NCBI GenBank assembly: GCA_013289685.1
Contig: JABCZL010000003.1
Span: 62,001 to 126,000 of the forward strand
From: Acidobacteriota bacterium
GTDB taxonomy: Bacteria; Acidobacteriota; Terriglobia; Terriglobales; Acidobacteriaceae
Reading direction: 5' to 3'
DNA length: 64,000 nt
The notes under the pieces were generated by a model. The model was given only the letters and a program-made list of their open reading frames with translations. It made no database searches and was not told the origin of the DNA. The translations under genes were made by a program, and so were the position numbers. This document shows positions 60,053-64,000 of this stretch, piece after piece (positions within the stretch are counted from its first letter, which is position 1; every line of letters begins with the position of its first letter).

Positions 60053-60484
60053 ATGAAAACAATTCGCAACTACGTTTATGCCGCGCTGCTTGCGGTCAGT
60101 GCTCTGAACTTTGCGCCCACCCTGGCTTCGGCCCAGGAACTGGCGCGTGGCAAGTTCACGCTCACCCACGAAGTGCACTGGGGGAACGCGAAACTTCCGG
60201 CAGGAGACTATGCATTTTCCTTCGATCCCGACAACGGTTCGCGCGTGCTCACGCTGAGCAAGGTTAGCGGAGCGCTCGCCGGGTACATGGTGCTGGTGCC
60301 CAGTACGGTGGATGCCAAACCGTCAGGGCACAACCGGCTCATCCTTGAAGCCACTCCCAACGGCATGTACGTGAGCGCCATGCAACTGCCGGAGTTCGGC
60401 ATGACGCTGGAGTTCAAGGTGCCATCGCACAGTTTGGAGAGACAGATAGCCAAGGCCGGAACCACAGCCCCAACAGGCCAGTAG
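60053..60484 (+). CDS. small secreted protein of unknown function
   Basis: 143 residues from ATG 60053, with AAGGAG 7 bases upstream. A signal peptide (about 1-27, LASAQ) precedes a compact domain with GKFTLTHEVHWGNAKLPAGDYAF and AGYMVLVPST. Paralogous secreted proteins of this pattern are familiar in Acidobacteriota. Function unknown. Confidence 0.75.
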   Translation: MKTIRNYVYAALLAVSALNFAPTLASAQELARGKFTLTHEVHWGNAKLPAGDYAFSFDPDNGSRVLTLSKVSGALAGYMVLVPSTVDAKPSGHNRLILEATPNGMYVSAMQLPEFGMTLEFKVPSHSLERQIAKAGTTAPTGQ

Positions 60485-60504
60485 TCTCTCGGCTAGCTAC
60501 AAAC

Positions 60505-60547
60505 CGAGGGCGGATAGCGAACCGGCTATCCGCCCTCAGTTTTTGTG
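60505..60547 (+). terminator. strong intrinsic terminator
   Basis: 13-base perfect stem GAGGGCGGATAGC/GCTATCCGCCCTC with a 6-base loop, followed by AGTTTTTGTGG. It ends the transcript of the secreted-protein gene, 20 bases after its stop. Confidence 0.9.
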
Positions 60548-60609
60548 GGGCGGACACTTCTGTCCGCCGCCTTTGACTTTGACTTTGATTTTGTTCGTGG
60601 TCACACGGG

Positions 60610-61332
60610 CTAGGTTGGCGTGACTTGAGAGCTGCCGCGGACATCGTCGCTCAAGACAATAGCTTCCGCAATTTCCTTCATGGGTCGGCGTTTCTGGCGG
60701 CTCTGCCGTTGCAAGGCCAGGTAGGCTTGCTCTTCGTTGAGGCCGAGATCGCGCTGCAGAATGCCCTTGGCGCGCTCCACGATTTTTCTGGTCTGCAATT
60801 GTTCGGCAAGCGAGGAGTTGGCTTCCTCCAGCCGCGCCAGCTCAAGCTCGGCGCCCACGAGAAATCCGACGGTCGAGATCATGCGTATCTCGCGACGCCG
60901 GTAGACGTGATGCTGGCGGTGCTGCAAATTGATGACGCCCACGACGCGGCCGCGGCACATCAAGGGCACCGAGAGAAACGCTTCGTAGCTGTCTTCCGGC
61001 AACTCATGAAAAAACTGAAAGCGGGGATCGTGGGCCGCGTCTTCAGGGATGGCAACCGGTTCGCGATGCTCCGCGACCCATCCCGTAATGCCTTGTCCGA
61101 CGCGGAGTTTCAGGCGGTCGACCACATCCGGATGCGGGTTCTTGGAAGCGCGAAGGACAAGCTCGTCGCCTTCGAGAATATAGATGAGGCAGGAGTCGCA
61201 CTTGACCAGCGCGGAAGCAAATTCGACTACGCGGGTGAGAACGTCGTGAAAGCCGTCGGCAGTACCGAGGCGAATACTGATTTCGTGCAGTACATCTACG
61301 TGTGAGTCCTCAACTGATATTAAGGGTTCCAT
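60610..61332 (-). CDS. GAF-ANTAR regulatory protein
   Basis: About 240 residues from ATG 61332. An N-terminal GAF domain (about 15-160: GFHDVLTRVVEFASALVKCD, LRVGQGITGWVAEHREPVAI, and FLSVPLMCRGRVVGVINLQH) is followed by an ANTAR RNA-binding domain (about 175-228: LEEANSSLAEQLQTRKIVERAK then ILQRDLGLNEEQAYLALQRQSR). ANTAR proteins prevent transcription termination by binding paired hairpins in leader RNAs. No histidine kinase or receiver domain is attached, and no leader target is obvious in the window. Confidence 0.92.
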   Translation of the reverse strand: MEPLISVEDSHVDVLHEISIRLGTADGFHDVLTRVVEFASALVKCDSCLIYILEGDELVLRASKNPHPDVVDRLKLRVGQGITGWVAEHREPVAIPEDAAHDPRFQFFHELPEDSYEAFLSVPLMCRGRVVGVINLQHRQHHVYRRREIRMISTVGFLVGAELELARLEEANSSLAEQLQTRKIVERAKGILQRDLGLNEEQAYLALQRQSRQKRRPMKEIAEAIVLSDDVRGSSQVTPT

Positions 61333-61589
61333 GCAATACATTATCGATTTCATAGAGATTATGTCTAATTCCAAATTTTGATGGGCGAGATAAAGGATTT
61401 CCGTCGTGATTATTACTAACGTTTAACATCCTTTGCGAAGTTTGCGCATCGGATTGCGGATGGAAGGCACGCAAGTATGACAGACCGCACCCTCAGGGGC
61501 TGAAAGCCTTCCTGAAGAGAAAAGCTCATCGCAGCGCTGGAAGCGCTGCGCCACCCAAAGTCACGCCCTAGCAGTTTTTCCACAATCGG

Positions 61590-61721
61590 CTAGCGCGCGG
61601 GGACGGCCAGGAACCACACCAGTAATCCGAAAAGGATCACGCTGCCGATCACTGAGAAGGCGGCGTGCAGCGGGTGGAAGTGGAAGTAGGGATTGCGATT
61701 GAGGCGAGCGCGGGTCGCCAT
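61590..61721 (-). CDS. 43-residue single-pass membrane protein
   Basis: From ATG 61721, with a perfect AAGGAGG 5 bases upstream. The sequence reads RARLNRNPYFHFHPLHAAFS then VIGSVILFGLLVWFLAVP: a basic, His-containing head and one membrane helix. Small but well supported by the ribosome site. Function unknown. Confidence 0.6.
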   Translation of the reverse strand: MATRARLNRNPYFHFHPLHAAFSVIGSVILFGLLVWFLAVPAR

Positions 61722-61841
61722 AAGACCTCCTTGGCACGGGCAAAGAGCAAAGAGTGCGAACGGACGTCTGTCTGCCTCTATTCTCCCACTTTTTGAGGCA
61801 GAGGGCTCCTGTTTCTTGCGCTCCTGTGTTACACCATTCGA

Positions 61842-62708
61842 ATGCCCGAAAAGATTGCCCTGGTTACTGGCGCGTCCAGCGGCTTTGGATTGCTGACCTC
61901 GATCGAACTGGCCAAGGCGGGCTTTCGCGTGGTGGCCACCATGCGCGATCTGGGGCGGCGCGAGCGACTGGACCAGGCTGTAGCGGCGGCAGGAGCCGCG
62001 GCCAAGGTCGACGTACGCGCCCTCGATGTACGCGCTCTTGATGTAACGAAGTTCGACACGATTCCTGGCTTTGTCGACGGCGTTGTCGCCGACTACGGGC
62101 GGCTCGACGTGCTGGTCAACAATGCGGGATTCGCCGTGGCAGGTTTTGCGGAAGACATCAAGCTCGATGAATTGCGGCTGCAGTTCGAAACCAATTTTTT
62201 CGGCGCGGTTGCCATGACCAAGGCCGCGCTGCCCACGATGCGGCGGCAGCGCTCGGGACACATCATCCAGGTTTCGTCGATCGTGGGATTGCAGGGAGCG
62301 GTGACGGTGAGCAGTTATTCGGCTTCGAAGCACGCGCTCGAAGGCTGGAGCGAATCGCTGCGCATGGAAGTACACTCGCTGGGCATTCAAGTCGTGCTGG
62401 TCGAGCCGGGATCGTTTCAGACCGACATCTGGACCCGCGGCGCGGTGATGGGAGAGCAGGCCACGAAGCAAACTTCTCCCAACATTCAGCGCAGCCTGCG
62501 CATGCGCTCCGTAGTAGAGAAACTTCCCAAAGCCGACCCGATCGTGGTGGCGCGGCTCATCGTCGCCATTGCGCAGAATCCCAATCCCAAGCTGCGGTAT
62601 CTCGCCGGGCGCGACGCGAAGTTCCAGCTTGCTATGAAACGCATCCTGCCGTGGAAGTGGTACGAGAAGGTCATCGCAAACTTTCTGAAGATCGATGAAA
62701 AGCCTTAA
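61842..62708 (+). CDS. short-chain dehydrogenase/reductase
   Basis: 288 residues, classical SDR: TGASSGFGLLTSIELAKAG (NAD(P) loop), NNAGFAVAG, SSIVG with catalytic Ser, and YSASK with catalytic Tyr/Lys. The extended C-terminus after GSFQTDIW resembles that of steroid- or lipid-acting SDRs. A 15-base tandem duplication at 62010-62039 doubles DVRAL in the loop after the third strand. Substrate unknown. Confidence 0.92.
   Translation: MPEKIALVTGASSGFGLLTSIELAKAGFRVVATMRDLGRRERLDQAVAAAGAAAKVDVRALDVRALDVTKFDTIPGFVDGVVADYGRLDVLVNNAGFAVAGFAEDIKLDELRLQFETNFFGAVAMTKAALPTMRRQRSGHIIQVSSIVGLQGAVTVSSYSASKHALEGWSESLRMEVHSLGIQVVLVEPGSFQTDIWTRGAVMGEQATKQTSPNIQRSLRMRSVVEKLPKADPIVVARLIVAIAQNPNPKLRYLAGRDAKFQLAMKRILPWKWYEKVIANFLKIDEKP
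62010..62039 (+). repeat. 15-base tandem duplication inside the SDR gene
   Basis: GACGTACGCGCCCTC and GATGTACGCGCTCTT, encoding DVRAL twice. Three base differences, so it is not fresh. Confidence 0.85.
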
Positions 62709-62774
62709 CCACAGAGGACACGGAGGAACACAGAGGAACAAGAACCTCTGTGTTCCTCCGTGTCCTCCGCGGTT
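62707..62774. repeat. 30-base inverted repeat, CCACAGAGGACACGGAGG family
   Basis: Left arm begins AACCACAGAGGACACGGAGG, right arm ends CCTCCGTGTCCTCCGCGGTT, with an 8-base loop AACAAGAA. Arms pair at 28 of 30 bases. Placed exactly between two converging genes (stops at 62708 and 62782), it could terminate both. Related pieces are at 17887-17950 and 10840-10866. Confidence 0.85.
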
Positions 62775-62781
62775 AATGGTT

Positions 62782-63225
62782 TTAAGGTTTGGCGTCGAGA
62801 TCCATTAGCTTGACGGGCAAGTCCCAGTGAGCGTCGAGGATTTCGAAGCGGCGCTGCTCTTCGCGTTGAAAGGTATCCTGGTCAGGGTACATCTGTTTTT
62901 GCAGCGCGGCCTCGTCGAAAGGCTCGTTGGCGACGGTGGCGTTCTTGAAGACGATGGTCACGCGGAAATCCCAGCGGCCGTCTTCGGTGGTGTGATAGCG
63001 CGGCTGGTCCATCCAGACTTTTGTGATGCGGCCCATCTCGGCTTCTTTTTTAAGAACGGGATAGTGGTTCTTCTTGAACAGCTTGAGGAATTCGTCGGCG
63101 TGCCCCCACTTGGTTTTGTAGTAGTACTCCACCACAAAGGGGCGGTCGGTGGCAGCGGACTGCGCGTGTATGGTAATCGGAACGGCGATAGCGACGAGCA
63201 GCAGGGCGGCGAGAACGTGGCGCAT
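62782..63225 (-). CDS. secreted protein of unknown function
   Basis: About 147 residues from ATG 63225, with GGAGGATCC directly upstream. A signal peptide ends near IHAQS. The mature part VVEYYYKTKWGHADEFLKLF followed by KKNHYPVLKKEAEMG resembles secreted dimeric alpha-beta-barrel-type proteins. Role unknown. Confidence 0.75.
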   Translation of the reverse strand: MRHVLAALLLVAIAVPITIHAQSAATDRPFVVEYYYKTKWGHADEFLKLFKKNHYPVLKKEAEMGRITKVWMDQPRYHTTEDGRWDFRVTIVFKNATVANEPFDEAALQKQMYPDQDTFQREEQRRFEILDAHWDLPVKLMDLDAKP

Positions 63226-63419
63226 GGATCCTCCTTGGACTGGGTGCTTCTGCTTGTACACCAAGGCGTGGTTCGCAGCAATAGGCAGGGGCGTGTGAGA
63301 ATTCCCTGAAGCGATGGAGACTGCGGCCGCGGGGTAGGGATTCTTCGACTGCGTAGCCGTTCGCTCCGCGAGCGGCCACTTCGCTCAGAATGACAAGTCT
63401 AAATTATAGCGAGGGAAGA

Positions 63420-63797
63420 TTGACAGAGTTCAACGACGAACAGCAGATCTTGAAACTCTTTGAGGACGGTGACCGGGCGCTGATCGCGGGCGATGTTGCC
63501 GAACTCTCGCGCATCTACGCCGACGATTACGTGCAGTACGACGAGTCCGGTGAGACTTCCACGAAATCGGACTTGATCCAAAAGCTCACTTCCGGCACAC
63601 TCCGCCTCGTCTCCATGACCTCAACCGGCCGCCGCATTCGGATTCTGCGCGACGACGTGGCCATCGTTCACGGCTCTGAGGATGACATCGTCGAGCAAGG
63701 CGGAAAGCGATTCCCTGCTCGCTATGTGTATATGGATGTGGTGGTGAAGCGAAGTGGAAGGTGGCAGATTGTGGGGTCGCAGCTGGCGCGGCCGTAG
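63420..63797 (+). CDS. NTF2-like (DUF4440/SnoaL-type) protein
   Basis: About 125 residues. TTG 63420 has GAGGGA 3 bases upstream; the frame extends to 63390 but that part lies in a TCAGAATGACA-type repeat. DUF4440 pattern: ILKLFEDGDRALIAGDVAEL, YADDYVQYDESGETSTKSDL, and YMDVVVKRSGRWQIVGSQLA. Function unknown. Confidence 0.8.
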   Translation: MTEFNDEQQILKLFEDGDRALIAGDVAELSRIYADDYVQYDESGETSTKSDLIQKLTSGTLRLVSMTSTGRRIRILRDDVAIVHGSEDDIVEQGGKRFPARYVYMDVVVKRSGRWQIVGSQLARP

Positions 63798-63855
63798 ACA
63801 ATCTCTTCGGGAGCAACGCTGCTAGAATGGCTCGTATTTCTCCAGAGGGTCGAAA

Positions 63856-64000
63856 GTGGCGCCCCTTTTCAAACTCGCAAATCCGATCCGCTTCGACAAG
63901 AAGACGAAGATCGGTCAAGTCCGTGGAGTAGACGCGTTCGTACATTGGACCGTCTTTCTCGTTGCTGCGGTGATTCTGGCGGGAGTTTTGAGGCGGCCAG
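63856..64000 (+). CDS. start of a probable M50 (site-2 protease) gene, cut by the window end
   Basis: GTG 63856 with GAGGG about 7 bases upstream. The 48 visible codons read APLFKLANPIRFDKKTKIGQ then VRGVDAFVHWTVFLVAAVIL: a short cytoplasmic start and the first membrane helix with VHWTVF, as at the start of small M50 site-2 proteases of this group. The catalytic HExxH would follow beyond the window, so the assignment is tentative. Confidence 0.45.
   Translation, partial: MAPLFKLANPIRFDKKTKIGQVRGVDAFVHWTVFLVAAVILAGVLRRP

Noticed and set aside
61590..62741. 383-codon minus-strand frame running through the SDR gene
   Set aside because: Only its last 43 codons have a ribosome site and a sensible membrane sequence; the rest is a shadow of the SDR gene.

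Overview
The window looks like a chromosomal segment of an Acidobacteriota bacterium, probably of the Terriglobia/Koribacter type. The evidence is indirect: high GC, many secreted proteins of lineage-typical kinds (a GWxTD-domain protein, a VWFA-related-domain protein, an M13 peptidase), and many short palindromic intergenic repeats of the kind common in that phylum. I could run no search, so the assignment is by recognition. I saw no tRNA, rRNA, CRISPR array, prophage or intact insertion sequence. Layout: 1-3.8 kb, tail of an efflux-pump operon (HlyD-type adaptor, TPR protein, TolC-type channel). 4-8.2 kb, ArsR regulator, SPOR protein, slipin, DUF983 protein, glycine-zipper protein, GWxTD protein. 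8.2-14.7 kb, cell-wall sugar salvage: an AmiE-like/NamZ fusion, a second AmiE-like serine hydrolase, MurQ and then MurA. 14.7-17.9 kb, secreted and cupin proteins, a HigBA module and a VOC protein. 18-21 kb, rpsO-pnp. 21-22.9 kb, a ParDE module, an orphan HTH gene and a SnoaL-like protein. 23.5-25.1 kb, FolE with two PTPS/QueD paralogues. 25.2-30.6 kb, glycosyltransferase, TlpA-like lipoprotein, SprT-like protein, M13 peptidase. 30.6-35.8 kb, an iron-transport operon. 36-43.4 kb, MurI, GNAT, TonB-like protein, IleS and LspA. 43.5-51 kb, lytic transglycosylase, GAF-like protein, ECF sigma/anti-sigma pair, citrate synthase. 51-57.7 kb, VWFA-related protein, M48 protease, Tat-exported class V aminotransferase, BrnTA and a decayed antitoxin/VapC pair. 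58-64 kb, inositol-phosphate synthase, GAF-ANTAR regulator, SDR and small secreted proteins, ending inside a probable M50 protease gene. The most unusual part is the iron operon at 30.6-35.8 kb. It has an FTR1 permease fused to a DUF2318 cysteine domain, two FtsX/MacB-like permeases, and an ABC ATPase that continues into what reads as a complete DtxR-type iron-sensor module. It is preceded by a promoter with a Fur-box-like palindrome and a three-half-site motif that recurs almost unchanged upstream of citrate synthase. One permease gene carries an in-frame copy of a palindromic repeat that is otherwise intergenic. Several palindromic repeat families are scattered between genes, including two copies between rpsO and pnp. 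Three toxin-antitoxin modules have inverted repeats at or near their promoters that could be their own operators.
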